DNA of 25,916 bases from an uncultured Christensenella sp. (GTDB lineage: Bacteria; Bacillota; Clostridia; Christensenellales; CAG-917), in the NCBI GenBank assembly GCA_910578325.1, contig CAJTQT010000009.1, positions 1 through 25,916 on the forward strand. Reading direction: 5' to 3'. The notes under the pieces are model-generated. The model had not been told where the DNA came from. It was given only the letters and a program-made list of their open reading frames with translations, and searched no databases. Shown here in pieces: positions 6,606 to 15,575 of this stretch; the stretch's first letter is position 1; every line of letters begins with the position of its first letter. The translations under genes and the position numbers were made by a program.

Positions 6606-7741
6606 ACTTCTTCCTCCGATTCGCAGACGTCGCCGTTCTGCGGGGTTTCAATCTGTTGCGGAATACTTTCATTCCCGTCCGCATCTCGGGTGCCGTCGTT
6701 CATCGCATTGATTGCAATATCCGCGGTTCTGCGTTCTCTATTTACGCATCCGTCCTGCTTACCGCAATTCTCGCAGTCGGAATCTTCACACTTTACGCAT
6801 TCCTGATTGTCGGCGCGGAATCCGTATTCCACGGTATTGATGACGGTAGAACTGTCAACGTAAAAACTGTAACCTTTTGTCTTATAATAGCCTATCAGTT
6901 CCACCGCTCTGAGCAGGAAGTAGTAAATCGACGGCAGTACAAGTAAAATAAGACCGCAAGTAGGCGCGGCGCACACCGTCCCTATCAAGTATACGCAACT
7001 GAACGTGACGAAATACGCCTTGAACAGTCCCCCGAGATTAGATTTGACAAATGTGAACGCCCTTGAAAAACTCGTAAAAATACGCTCTTCGGGATGATGC
7101 AGCGTTCTGGGCAGCCATCCGCTGAACAGCAACGAACGCAGAGAACAGAACACCACAATCAACACCAGCATTATAGGCAGCGTAAACACACCCACAACAG
7201 AAAAGAGTCCGTACGCAATCATCAGTCCGAGCGCGACGCAAAGTAGATCTATGGGCAGACTTACAAGAAGTCGGGCAAACGAATACTTACAGCATTTTTT
7301 AAGATTGAGCGCCATATTGCTCGCAAATCCGAATCTCAAATTCGACGCCATAAGTTTGTTGATGACGTCCGCAATGGTATAGTACGACAGCCCCATAACG
7401 AAACTGTATATGGAATAAAGCAATATAACGGTAAACACAAAACCTGTCATCGCGCCGGGGTTTGAAGACATAGATCTGAGTATTACAACAATCTGCGGAA
7501 CCATATCGTGAATAGCCACGCGAAGATTGACTTGACCGTTCCAAACAGACGTAAGCGTATTGTACAAGTCGCTTACCAGCACCGAAACGTCGGTAGTTGC
7601 CGCAAACACTTTCCACAACGGAATGAGTATCGCCGCGCCTATTGCCGCCGTAATAATCAGCGAAATGATTATCCACAGCATAATTTTAAAGACGTAACCT
7701 ATGTTTGAAAACAGTATCGTCAATGCATTTCTGAATTCCAT
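6602..7741 (-). CDS. Six-helix membrane protein with Cys-rich cytosolic tail
   Basis: A 379-residue protein from the ATG at 7741, chosen because GGAGAT precedes it; the TTG 18 bases further upstream lacks a site. It has about six hydrophobic segments, grouped as one, one, then two pairs. A motif of the type FxxAFxxxxxNLGGLFKAYF precedes the last pair, and the neighbouring 287-residue protein has an equivalent, so the two are probably distant paralogues. After the last helix comes a roughly 75-residue acidic tail with five cysteines spaced CxxC-x4-C-x2-C-x4-C, able to bind zinc or a metal cluster. General architecture resembles DUF975-type or glycerophosphodiesterase-membrane-domain proteins; I cannot assign a function. 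Confidence 0.75.
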   Translation of the reverse strand: MEFRNALTILFSNIGYVFKIMLWIIISLIITAAIGAAILIPLWKVFAATTDVSVLVSDLYNTLTSVWNGQVNLRVAIHDMVPQIVVILRSMSSNPGAMTGFVFTVILLYSIYSFVMGLSYYTIADVINKLMASNLRFGFASNMALNLKKCCKYSFARLLVSLPIDLLCVALGLMIAYGLFSVVGVFTLPIMLVLIVVFCSLRSLLFSGWLPRTLHHPEERIFTSFSRAFTFVKSNLGGLFKAYFVTFSCVYLIGTVCAAPTCGLILLVLPSIYYFLLRAVELIGYYKTKGYSFYVDSSTVINTVEYGFRADNQECVKCEDSDCENCGKQDGCVNRERRTADIAINAMNDGTRDADGNESIPQQIETPQNGDVCESEEEV

Positions 7742-7848
7742 TTTTATCTCCGTGGGCAACCTGCCCGATTACTTACTTATCCGCGGATTCCGCATCCGCC
7801 ACGCGATCCCGACATAACGTGCACAAGCGCGCGACAGTCGGATACTTT

Positions 7849-8712
7849 TCACTTTTTCGACCAGATGTCGTTCTTTTTCGCCTCTATATCCATACGTTCC
7901 GTCCCCGTCACGTCGTAGAACGTGTTGTACATCAGCGTAAGATAGTAAGGAATAATAATCGCATATGCAACCGCATCGAGTACGGTTCTGCTCACCACGC
8001 CTAAATTCAACGCGGCCATAACAATCATAATAATTTGCAACGGCAAAACCACGACGATTAAACTCAGCGCGGTCTTTAAAAGCCTGCCGGACATATTTCC
8101 CCACGCAGTTTTCAGCGCGTTAAACGATTTCATTCCCGTATGTAACATAAACGGCGGCCAAAGTATAAACCAGGACATAGTGAAAATCATACACAGTTCC
8201 ATTACGCCGAGCGTCGCGCAGGAAAATACGAGTGCCGTCGTCGTGTTCGGGAACACGTTTGCCCAAAGATAAAACAGCAACGTTGCCACAATATTGTAAA
8301 ATTCGAGAGCGATAAACGCCACAATAACGAATTTGAGCGAAGTGAGCACGTTGTAATTGAGCCGCGTCTTTATTCGGGACGGACTGACCGTAAACTCGCC
8401 TACTCGCATATGTCTGTCAATAACTCCGAAAGTTATAGCGGACGTAGGAATCAAAAGCAAAAGCCCTATAATTCCGATATACCAGAATGAGTACGGCATA
8501 TCCCACATACGAAGGAAAAGATTGCCTATATTCGTCGTATCGATGTTTTTTATATCGAACAGATAATACATCGTAACCGACGGCGACAGTACGAAAGGCA
8601 TAAGCAACGACGGAATGATATTAAGAAGAATCAGATAAATACCCTTATCCGCGAAATACTTCCAAGTGCTTTTAAAACAATTCAGATTCTTTGTACTGTC
8701 TTTGACAATCAT
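7849..8712 (-). CDS. Six-helix membrane protein
   Basis: A 287-residue integral membrane protein with hydrophobic stretches near 25-45, 77-98, 122-150, 155-185, 210-235 and 240-262. GGAGG lies five bases before ATG. The segment FNALKTAWGNMSGRLLKTAL before the last helix pair matches the position and pattern of FSRAFTFVKSNLGGLFKAY in the neighbouring 379-residue protein, suggesting duplication. It starts ten bases after the valS stop, so it is very likely co-transcribed with valS. No catalytic motif is visible. A transporter-like or membrane-organising role is possible but unsupported. Confidence 0.75.
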   Translation of the reverse strand: MIVKDSTKNLNCFKSTWKYFADKGIYLILLNIIPSLLMPFVLSPSVTMYYLFDIKNIDTTNIGNLFLRMWDMPYSFWYIGIIGLLLLIPTSAITFGVIDRHMRVGEFTVSPSRIKTRLNYNVLTSLKFVIVAFIALEFYNIVATLLFYLWANVFPNTTTALVFSCATLGVMELCMIFTMSWFILWPPFMLHTGMKSFNALKTAWGNMSGRLLKTALSLIVVVLPLQIIMIVMAALNLGVVSRTVLDAVAYAIIIPYYLTLMYNTFYDVTGTERMDIEAKKNDIWSKK

Positions 8713-8722
8713 AACGCCTCCG

Positions 8723-11347
8723 TCAGTTCTCGTTTAGGAAAATGGACAGTTTGTCTTTCAGCCTGTCGAGTTTATCGATTGCGTTTTTCAATTTTTCTCT
8801 TTCGTTTTCAACAAGTTTCTGAGGCGCGCGCGCAACAAAACTGTCGTTTGCAAGCAACGTTTCCGTCTTGACTATTATTGCCTCTGTCTGCGCAATCTCG
8901 GTGCTGAGACGCTCGATTTCCTTTTGAGTATCAACCAGATCTCCAAGCGGAATCAGCACTTCCGCGTCTTTGGAGACCACCACGCTGACGCGTTCTTTGA
9001 CCTCGCTCTTATCCGCCACGAAAGATATTTCGTTTATGCCTGCGAGTTTACGCAGATATCCTTCCGCAATACGGAAGAATCTCTCGTCCGAGGCAATAAG
9101 ATATGCGTTTATCTTTTTTGACGGCGGCACGTTCATCTCGTTGCGTATATTGCGCACCGAGCCTATAAGGTCGCGCAAGCCCTCGAAACTCGCCTCTTCT
9201 TTTCTGTATACCCTGTGTTTATTGTATGCGGGCCAACTCTGCAACATCAGAATTTCGCCCTTAGGCGCAAATTTTGAATATATCTCCTCCGTAACAAAAG
9301 GAATAAACGGATGCAGAAGTTTGAGTATCTCCGCAAGAACGTGAGCGAGCATAGCAACCGCGTGCGCGCGTTCTTTTTCGTCGCCGCTGTAAAGCGGAAC
9401 CTTGCTCATCTCGATATACCAGTCGCAGAACTCGCTCCAAACAAAATCGTAGAGCCTTGCCGCCGCCTGTCCAATCTCGTATTTATTAAGATTAATGGTC
9501 ACTTCCTTGACAACGTCGTTAAGACGGGTGAGTATCCATTTATCCATTCCGTTAAGACGCGAAGGCATAGCGAGGCTGTCTCCGTCTTTGATATTCATAA
9601 TTACGAATCGCGACGCGTTCCACAATTTATTTACAAAGTTGCGGCAACTCTCCACTTTGCTCTCCGTAAAGCGAGTATCGGAACCGGGCGCGATGCCCGA
9701 AGCAAGCGAGAAACGGAGCGCGTCCGCGCCGTATTTGTCTATTATCTCCAACGGGTCTATGCCGTTTCCGAGGCTCTTAGACATCTTTCTTCCCTGTCCG
9801 TCGCGCACTATTCCGTGAATCAGCACTTCGGTAAACGGAACGTCGCCCATAAACTCTATGCCGCTGAATATCATTCTCGCTACCCAGAAGAAGATTATAT
9901 CGTATGCGGTTACAAGCACGCTTGTCGGATAAAAATAGTTTAACGCCTTAGTCTTTTTCGGATAACCCAGCGTGCTGAACGGCCACAGCGCGGAACTGAA
10001 CCAAGTGTCGAGCACGTCCTCGTCCTGACGAAGTTTTCCGCCGCATTTCGGGCAGACGTCCAAATGAGTTTTGGACACGATTGTTTCCCCGCAATCGCAG
10101 TAATATGCGGGTATTCTGTGTCCCCACCAAAGTTGGCGCGAGATACACCAGTCCTTGATGTTTTCCATCCAGTTGAAATAGGTCTTTTCAAAACGCTTCG
10201 GTATGAACTCCGTCTTTTTGGAGCGCACCGCCTTTATAGCAGGCTCCGCAAGCGGCTGCATCTTTACAAACCACTGCTTCGACACCAACGCCTCGACTGT
10301 TTCTCCGCAACGATAGCAAGTGCCGACGTTGTGCGCGTACGGCTCGATTTTTACGATAAGACCGAGCGCGGTCAAATCATCCACTATTGCCTTGCGCGCG
10401 GCAAGACGGTCCATACCCTTGTATTTGCCCGCGTTTTCATTCATAAGTCCGTCCTCGCCTATGCAGGCAATAACGGGAAGACCGTGTCTGAGACCGAGTT
10501 CGAAATCGTTGGGGTCGTGTGCGGGAGTGATTTTTACCGCACCCGTGCCGAAACCGATTTCGCAATAGTCGTCGCCGATAATCGGAATTATTCTGTCGGT
10601 AAGAGGCAGACGCACCTGCTTACCTATATATTTAGACATCTTTTCGTCTTTTGGATTGACTGCGACCGCAGTGTCTCCGAGCATCGTCTCGGGACGCGTC
10701 GTCGCTATGACTATGGCGTCGTCCTCGCCCACTATCGGATATCTGTAATACCAAAGATTCGACTGTTGTTCCTCATACTCGACTTCAGCGTCGCTTAAAG
10801 CGGTATGGCAATGCGGACACCAGTTGATGAGGCGGTCTCCTCTGTATATCAAACCCTTATCGTAATATCTGACAAAGGCTTCGAGCACGGCGTTGGAGCA
10901 GTTCTCGTCCATAGTGAACGCAAGTTTCGACCAGTCGCAGGACACTCCGAGACCTTTGAGTTGTTCTATTATCCTGCCGCCGTATTTTTCATTCCATTCC
11001 CAAGCGCGTTTAAGAAAGCCGTCCCTGCCTATATCGCTTTTGCTCACGCCCTCCTCTCGCATCTTCTCAACTATCTTAACTTCCGTTGCAAGAGCGGCGT
11101 GGTCGGTACCGGGCATCCACAGCGTTTCGTAGCCGCACATACGCTTGAAACGTATGATGATATCCTGAGTGGTATCGTCAAGCGCGTGCCCCATATGCAA
11201 CTGCCCCGTAATGTTCGGCGGCGGCATCATAATGGTAAAAGGCTCTTTGTCGGGATTTACGTGCGCTTCGAAGCACTTGTTTTTCGTCCACTTCTGATAA
11301 ACGCTCTTTTCAAAAGCGGGATTGTATGTTTTGTCCATCTGTTCCAT
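8723..11347 (-). CDS. valS: Valyl-tRNA synthetase
   Basis: 874 residues, the usual length for a bacterial ValRS; charges tRNA-Val and edits misacylated threonine. The class I HIGH motif is HMGH (51-54) inside PPPNITGQLHMGHA. The CP1 editing domain includes TTRPETMLGDTAVAV (216-230) and HDPNDFELG (277-285). Zinc-type cysteine pairs appear at WCPHC (176-180) and around 417-436. KMSKS is at 521-525. The last 70 residues form the family's C-terminal coiled coil (VDTQKEIERLSTEIAQTEA). GGGAGA precedes ATG by seven bases. No T-box leader lies upstream: it starts only 50 bases after the PgsA-like gene and is probably transcribed from that gene's promoter. Confidence 0.98.
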   Translation of the reverse strand: MEQMDKTYNPAFEKSVYQKWTKNKCFEAHVNPDKEPFTIMMPPPNITGQLHMGHALDDTTQDIIIRFKRMCGYETLWMPGTDHAALATEVKIVEKMREEGVSKSDIGRDGFLKRAWEWNEKYGGRIIEQLKGLGVSCDWSKLAFTMDENCSNAVLEAFVRYYDKGLIYRGDRLINWCPHCHTALSDAEVEYEEQQSNLWYYRYPIVGEDDAIVIATTRPETMLGDTAVAVNPKDEKMSKYIGKQVRLPLTDRIIPIIGDDYCEIGFGTGAVKITPAHDPNDFELGLRHGLPVIACIGEDGLMNENAGKYKGMDRLAARKAIVDDLTALGLIVKIEPYAHNVGTCYRCGETVEALVSKQWFVKMQPLAEPAIKAVRSKKTEFIPKRFEKTYFNWMENIKDWCISRQLWWGHRIPAYYCDCGETIVSKTHLDVCPKCGGKLRQDEDVLDTWFSSALWPFSTLGYPKKTKALNYFYPTSVLVTAYDIIFFWVARMIFSGIEFMGDVPFTEVLIHGIVRDGQGRKMSKSLGNGIDPLEIIDKYGADALRFSLASGIAPGSDTRFTESKVESCRNFVNKLWNASRFVIMNIKDGDSLAMPSRLNGMDKWILTRLNDVVKEVTINLNKYEIGQAAARLYDFVWSEFCDWYIEMSKVPLYSGDEKERAHAVAMLAHVLAEILKLLHPFIPFVTEEIYSKFAPKGEILMLQSWPAYNKHRVYRKEEASFEGLRDLIGSVRNIRNEMNVPPSKKINAYLIASDERFFRIAEGYLRKLAGINEISFVADKSEVKERVSVVVSKDAEVLIPLGDLVDTQKEIERLSTEIAQTEAIIVKTETLLANDSFVARAPQKLVENEREKLKNAIDKLDRLKDKLSIFLNEN

Positions 11348-11397
11348 ATATGTCTCCCGTTCCGCGCCCCCTATGCGGAACTCAGTTCTTTATCCGT

Positions 11398-12219
11398 TTA
11401 CTCCGTTTCAGTATTTCCGTCGCGGTTCTGCGCAATGGAATCCTGCGCCGATACGACGTCGTGTTGCGCGAGTATTTCGCCGTCTTCGGAGAAAATCCCG
11501 CCCGTTGCGCCGCTCTTTCTCTTTTCTACGGCTTTAATATCGTTCTCTTTTACCTTTTCGGAAGATATAGCGTCCATCTCTCCGCTGTTTATGCGTTTCA
11601 ACTGTTTGAGAGAATCGACGAAATAAGCCGCGGCAGCCGCGTACGACAGCACTATTCCCCAGGCGAGTATGCCCCAATCCGCAAACTGTACGAAGTTATG
11701 GAAGAATCCGAGAATAACTCCCACCGAAATCGTGAAAGAAGATACCTTTCCCAGCCAGTTGGCTTTCACCGTTACGCCCTTTTTAACAAACACGAAACCG
11801 ATAAGCCCCTGTATAACTTCTTTTGCAAGAATGAGTATCACAAACGCGTAGTGCACAAACCAAGGGTTGGACAGCGCTCCTGCCGCAACGAGATTTTTGC
11901 CCAGAGGCGTAAGTCCCGTACAGAATGACAGACAGGCAAGCACGGCTATGTGCATAAGTTTATCCGCAATAGGGTCGAAAACCATACCTATTCCGCTCTG
12001 CATATTGAAACGTCTGGCTATCCAGCCGTCGATAAGGTCGCTTCCCGCCGCTAACAAAAACACGCCGAGCGCGATATAAAACAGAGTGAAATCCGCTCTC
12101 ATACCGCCTATCGCCATAAGCGCGACGAACGCAGGTACGCAAAGTATGCGGAAATAGGTGATGATGTTGGGAATCGTAAACAATTCCTTTGAGTCAATCT
12201 GACCGAATTTGATTGCCAT
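11398..12219 (-). CDS. pgsA: CDP-alcohol phosphatidyltransferase (PgsA-like)
   Basis: 273 residues from the ATG at 12219, which has GAGAGGAG just upstream. The open frame extends 56 codons further upstream but that part runs through the promoter. The CDP-alcohol phosphatidyltransferase signature D-x2-DG-x2-AR-x8-G-x3-D-x3-D is complete (SDLIDGWIARRF ... GMVFDPIADK, about 59-85), with several membrane helices around it. The N-terminal FTIPNIITYFRI is typical of PgsA, which joins CDP-diacylglycerol to glycerol-3-phosphate in phosphatidylglycerol synthesis. Unusual: after the last helix a hydrophilic, probably disordered tail of about 65 residues makes the protein longer than typical PgsA. A cardiolipin-synthase-like role in the same family is the alternative. 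Confidence 0.85.
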   Translation of the reverse strand: MAIKFGQIDSKELFTIPNIITYFRILCVPAFVALMAIGGMRADFTLFYIALGVFLLAAGSDLIDGWIARRFNMQSGIGMVFDPIADKLMHIAVLACLSFCTGLTPLGKNLVAAGALSNPWFVHYAFVILILAKEVIQGLIGFVFVKKGVTVKANWLGKVSSFTISVGVILGFFHNFVQFADWGILAWGIVLSYAAAAAYFVDSLKQLKRINSGEMDAISSEKVKENDIKAVEKRKSGATGGIFSEDGEILAQHDVVSAQDSIAQNRDGNTETE

Positions 12220-12273
12220 AAACGCTCCTCTCTCAAACGCGTGCATACGCGTATGAAAAATATAGTCTAAATG

Positions 12274-12302
12274 ATTATAGCAAATAAATCGCTTTATGTA
12301 AA
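12274..12302 (-). promoter_or_regulatory. Sigma-A promoter for the pgsA-valS operon
   Basis: Minus strand: TTTACA (12302-12297), 17-base spacer, TATAAT (12279-12274). The leader of about 48 bases contains the perfect 12-base palindrome CATACGCGTATG at 12244-12255, which could be a protein-binding site. Confidence 0.75.
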
Positions 12303-12336
12303 CCGCATTGGCGATAAATATATAAAAATCGTGCCT

Positions 12337-12367
12337 TTGCACATAATAACCGCGCCGGTAGTATATT
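12337..12367 (+). promoter_or_regulatory. Possible promoter for the lipid kinase gene
   Basis: TTGCAC (12337-12342) is followed by TAGTAT (12359-12364, 16-base spacer) or TATATT (12362-12367, 19-base spacer). Both are imperfect, but the site is correctly placed in the divergent intergenic region upstream of ATG 12402. Confidence 0.35.
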
Positions 12368-12401
12368 GATACAAAATTGCGAAACACGGCATTCGGTGAT
12401 T

Positions 12402-13292
12402 ATGAAAAAATGTCTGATAATTCTGAATAAATCCGCAGGAGGCAGTAAAAAAGTCTCTTTCGAAAAGGTAGAAGCCTGCCTCGGCGACTGTTACGATTAC
12501 ACCAGATGCACTCTTCCCGATGACCCCGACCCCAATCCCTGCGGCTATGACGCGGTGGCGGTCTGCGGCGGAGACGGCACGCTCGGCTCCGTTCTGAGCC
12601 GCGTATACGACAGGTCGGTGGACGTGTGGTACTTTCCTGTCGGAACGCTAAACGACAAAGCCAAAGCGGAAAGATACGAAAACGCCGTTACAAAATGCCC
12701 TTCCTGCGGCGGAGAATCGAGCGGTAAACAGATAATACTGGGACGGTGCAGCAACGGCGAGCAGAAACTGTTTACCTACGTATTCGCGTGCGGCGCGTTT
12801 ACTCCGATAGGATACACCGCTAAAATCGAAACCAAACAGAAACTGGGCGTGCTCGCATACATTTCGCGCGTACTCAAAGAATACAAAGTTCACCGCATAC
12901 AGGCGCGGATCGACTGCGGCGCGGAGTGCTACGAGGGCGAATTTGCACTCATAATGTTTGTAAAATCCCCGAGGTGTTTCGGATTCGATTTCAACCGCGC
13001 ATTCGACGCCGACAGCACAAGCGGACATCTTGTCGCCATCCGTTCGCCTAAACACGACGGTCTGCTGGGAAAAATCGAAATGTTCTTTCCCTTTTTCAGA
13101 ACGTTCTTTATGGGATTGAAAAAAGAAAAAGACGGCAAAATAATTTTCAAAAAAGTATACAGCGCAACGCTTACGCACAAGGACGACACCGACTACTGCC
13201 GAGACGGAGAAAAACATTTCGTTAAATCGGGTTATCATAAGATAACGTTTATACGCACAATGTGCAACTTCAACGTAATCGAAAAATTCTGA
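12402..13292 (+). CDS. YegS/DagK-type lipid kinase
   Basis: 296 residues from the ATG at 12402 (GGTGATT upstream; the earlier in-frame TTG lies in the promoter region). The N-terminal NKSAGG (9-14), the nucleotide motif CGGDGTLG (55-62) and PVGTLNDKAK (79-88, normally PxGTxNDxA) define the diacylglycerol-kinase catalytic family, which phosphorylates diacylglycerol, undecaprenol or related lipids at the membrane face. The substrate cannot be read from the sequence. An inserted CPSCGG (99-104) with further Cys residues is less usual and may bind metal. It is transcribed divergently from pgsA, so the intergenic region sits between two phospholipid-related genes. It ends at a bidirectional terminator. 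Confidence 0.85.
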   Translation: MKKCLIILNKSAGGSKKVSFEKVEACLGDCYDYTRCTLPDDPDPNPCGYDAVAVCGGDGTLGSVLSRVYDRSVDVWYFPVGTLNDKAKAERYENAVTKCPSCGGESSGKQIILGRCSNGEQKLFTYVFACGAFTPIGYTAKIETKQKLGVLAYISRVLKEYKVHRIQARIDCGAECYEGEFALIMFVKSPRCFGFDFNRAFDADSTSGHLVAIRSPKHDGLLGKIEMFFPFFRTFFMGLKKEKDGKIIFKKVYSATLTHKDDTDYCRDGEKHFVKSGYHKITFIRTMCNFNVIEKF

Positions 13293-13299
13293 AAAATTT

Positions 13300-13345
13300 A
13301 AAAACGGCTGATTTTGAGCAATTATTCTCAAAATCAGCCGTTTTT
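13300..13345. terminator. Bidirectional terminator between the lipid kinase and HAD genes
   Basis: A perfect 19-bp inverted repeat (13300-13318 with 13327-13345) has an 8-base loop. It starts with A's and ends with T's, so it works as a hairpin plus U-tract on both strands for the two convergent genes. Confidence 0.93.
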
Positions 13346-13377
13346 AGAATAGTTGTTGCCGATTTAACTTCCTAAAA

Positions 13378-14034
13378 TCAATTATTTAATAAAAAATTGA
13401 CGATATCCGACGGGTTTTTGAAAATATACTCCGCCCCGTACTCCTTGAATTCCTCTTCCGAACCGTAACCCCACATCACCGCGGCGCATTCGAGTCCGCA
13501 CTTATGCGCGCCCTCTATATCATACAGTCTGTCGCCTATCATCAACGCTTTCGACCTGTCTTTTACCTGCAGGTTTTCAAGAACCATATCAATAACGTCG
13601 GCCTTGCTCTCTTTGCTCGCGTCCGACGTCGCTCCTCCGACAAAATCGAAGTACTTGTTCAGATCGAGACCGTTTATCATTATATCCGTAAACTTATGAG
13701 GTTTTGAAGTCGCTATTGCAAGAATCTTGCCCGCGTTTTTAAGAGCGGAAAGCATATCGGTTATTCCACCGTATATTTCGCACTGTTTCCAACCGCCTAT
13801 TTCGTATTTGCCGCGATACAGAGTTATCAGTTCCTCTATAACAGGCATATCAAGCCCCAGAAATTCCCTCATAGAAACTCTGAAAGGGGGACCGACCATT
13901 TTGTCAAATATACTGTCGTCCGGATATGAAATACCTTTTGCGTCAAGCGCATATTTTATACAGTTGACTATTCCGGGTTTGCTGTTTGTAATAGTGCCGT
14001 CCAAATCAAACAGCACATAATCGTAATTGTTCAT
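13378..14034 (-). CDS. HAD-family phosphatase (phosphoglycolate phosphatase-like)
   Basis: A 218-residue HAD hydrolase with a C1-type helical cap. Motif I DLDGT is at 10-14 (Asp10 nucleophile, Asp12 acid/base), motif II Thr/Ser in ATSKP at 108-112, a motif III lysine lies downstream, and motif IV is GDRLYDIEGA at 167-176. The pattern DLDGTITNS...GGATSDASKESKADV matches the Gph/5'-nucleotidase-like subgroup, which dephosphorylates small phosphorylated metabolites. The exact substrate is unknown. It follows ddh on the same strand after 75 bases and may share its transcript. Confidence 0.88.
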   Translation of the reverse strand: MNNYDYVLFDLDGTITNSKPGIVNCIKYALDAKGISYPDDSIFDKMVGPPFRVSMREFLGLDMPVIEELITLYRGKYEIGGWKQCEIYGGITDMLSALKNAGKILAIATSKPHKFTDIMINGLDLNKYFDFVGGATSDASKESKADVIDMVLENLQVKDRSKALMIGDRLYDIEGAHKCGLECAAVMWGYGSEEEFKEYGAEYIFKNPSDIVNFLLNN

Positions 14035-14109
14035 AAACCACCGTATCCGTTGTAAATATCCCGTTTATTGTAACCTAAAACAGGCAACCCGCGCAAGCGA
14101 AAACGACAA

Positions 14110-15081
14110 TTATACAAATTTGCCTACATTTGCCGACCTGTCCTTGCCGAGCAAAGCGGACGCGGGTATATCGAGAATACTCTTTGCCCCCGTCTCCCCA
14201 GCAATCGCCAAATTTGCATTCGCTTTTGCATACGCCATTAACACAGCCGCGGTAAAGTCGGGATTGCTGTCCAGTTTGAGCGAAAACTCGATATTGCACC
14301 GCGCACCGTTTATTTCACCCGAGCGCAGCACGAATCCCGCGTGCGGCATAGCGGAGTGTCTGCTTTTAAACTCTTCTTCGTCTATAAAGTGCACAACGGT
14401 ATCGTATGGCTCGAAATAGTCCGGCATACTCACGATTTTACGCTCTATCTCCGCTTTATCGGCATCTTCTTCTGCAACTACGAAACATTCGCGCAAGTGC
14501 TTGTCCCGAACTTTCAGCGAGCCGCCTTTCCCCTCGCGGGCAAGCCGCAGCGCCTCGTCTTTGGGCACAGTATACTGTTTTGCGTCGACAACGCCTTCTA
14601 TCCGACGTATAGCCTCGCTGTGCCCCTGAGAAACTCCTCTTCCCCAAAACGTCTGCGTATCCGCAAAAGGCAGTATCCCCTCGCAGAGTCCGCGCATAAG
14701 CGAAAACAGTCCGGGGTCCCAACCCATACCAACAAAACAGAGTTTGCCGCTTTGCTTCGCAGTATTGTCCATTTGCTCGAAATATGCGCTCATCTTCGCG
14801 TGCGTGTCGAAACTGTCCACCGTATTGAAGTTTTTTGCAAGCCGAATTCCGAGGTCGGTGACGTCGTTTGCAGAGCCCGTACAGATGCACGCTACGTCCG
14901 TTTCGTCTTTGAAACTTTCTATATCCCTCTGCGAATATACGGGGGTCCCGAAATCGGACTTCACCGTATCGGGATTGCGTCTTGTAAATATGCCAACCGT
15001 TTCGAAGTCTCCGCTATTGTGCGCAATTCGCTCGCACGCTCTGCCGAGATTTCCATATCCGACTATCGCGATTTTTATCAT
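14110..15081 (-). CDS. ddh: meso-Diaminopimelate dehydrogenase
   Basis: 323 residues, the family's normal length. It reductively aminates tetrahydrodipicolinate in one NADPH-dependent step to meso-diaminopimelate, bypassing the acylated lysine/DAP route. The Rossmann motif GYGNLG is at 8-13, the dinucleotide 2'-phosphate-binding TRR at 33-35, and the Ddh-specific GWDPGLFS (120-127) and WGRGVSQGHS (146-155) are intact. It implies DAP-type peptidoglycan and/or lysine synthesis, in keeping with alr elsewhere in the window. It is divergent from mazF. A TATAAT-like box lies near the start but the -35 is poor. Confidence 0.95.
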   Translation of the reverse strand: MIKIAIVGYGNLGRACERIAHNSGDFETVGIFTRRNPDTVKSDFGTPVYSQRDIESFKDETDVACICTGSANDVTDLGIRLAKNFNTVDSFDTHAKMSAYFEQMDNTAKQSGKLCFVGMGWDPGLFSLMRGLCEGILPFADTQTFWGRGVSQGHSEAIRRIEGVVDAKQYTVPKDEALRLAREGKGGSLKVRDKHLRECFVVAEEDADKAEIERKIVSMPDYFEPYDTVVHFIDEEEFKSRHSAMPHAGFVLRSGEINGARCNIEFSLKLDSNPDFTAAVLMAYAKANANLAIAGETGAKSILDIPASALLGKDRSANVGKFV

Positions 15082-15221
15082 ATTACATAATATTTACGTG
15101 CGCCGCGAATTATACTCGCATGAAAGCGGATTACTTATGATATACGCGCGAACAATTGATTTTTAAAACGTCATAGTATACAGAGGGATAAAATCTCTAA
15201 AACTTGACAATAATTTGCGGT

Positions 15222-15575
15222 ATGGATATGGTAAAACGCGGCGATTTATATTATGCGGATTTGAGCCCCGTCGTAGGAAGCGAACAAGGCGGGGTACGTC
15301 CCGTTCTCATTGTACAGAACAACGTGGGAAACAAATACAGCCCCACCATCATCGCGGCGGCGATAACTTCGCAACTCGAAAAGGCAAAACTGCCCACCCA
15401 TATTGCTCTGCCTGCAAACCAGTTCGGACTGGCAAAAGACTCTGTCGTGCTGTTGGAACAGATACGTACACTCGACAAACGCCGCTTAAAAGAAAAGATA
15501 GGCGAACTGCCTATCAATCTTATGTCGCGCGTAAACGAAGCGTTGCTTGTTTCGTTGGGATTCTTTGAAACCTGA
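15222..15575 (+). CDS. mazF: MazF/NdoA-type endoribonuclease toxin
   Basis: About 117 residues from the ATG at 15222 (MDMVKRGDLYYADLSPV). Alternatives are the ATG at 15228 or an upstream TTG at 15204; none has a strong ribosome site. It closely matches Bacillus subtilis NdoA (EndoA), with the GSEQGGxRPVLIVQN region (about 19-33) and QIRTLDKRRL near the end. These enzymes cut single-stranded mRNA at short sequence motifs. In Bacillus the antitoxin gene lies just upstream. Here the 122 bases between ddh and mazF hold only trivial frames, so no cognate antitoxin is visible and this is an orphan toxin in the window. Confidence 0.92.
   Translation: MDMVKRGDLYYADLSPVVGSEQGGVRPVLIVQNNVGNKYSPTIIAAAITSQLEKAKLPTHIALPANQFGLAKDSVVLLEQIRTLDKRRLKEKIGELPINLMSRVNEALLVSLGFFET

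Noticed and set aside
10064..10798. 244-codon plus-strand open frame
   Set aside because: Antisense to valS; no family features. Several other long plus-strand frames across valS are likewise shadows.
11348..11397. T-box leader for valS (also looked for at tyrS, 19136-19165, and ilvE, 17278-17297)
   Set aside because: The upstream gaps are far too short and lack the T-box consensus and terminator-antiterminator pair.
12220..12387. 56-codon N-terminal extension of the PgsA-like protein
   Set aside because: It runs through the promoter and leader; the ATG at 12219 has a good ribosome site and the family-typical N-terminus follows it.
15204..15232. TTGACA plus TATGGT as a mazF promoter
   Set aside because: The start site would fall inside the conserved N-terminus of MazF; the TTGACA is probably chance.
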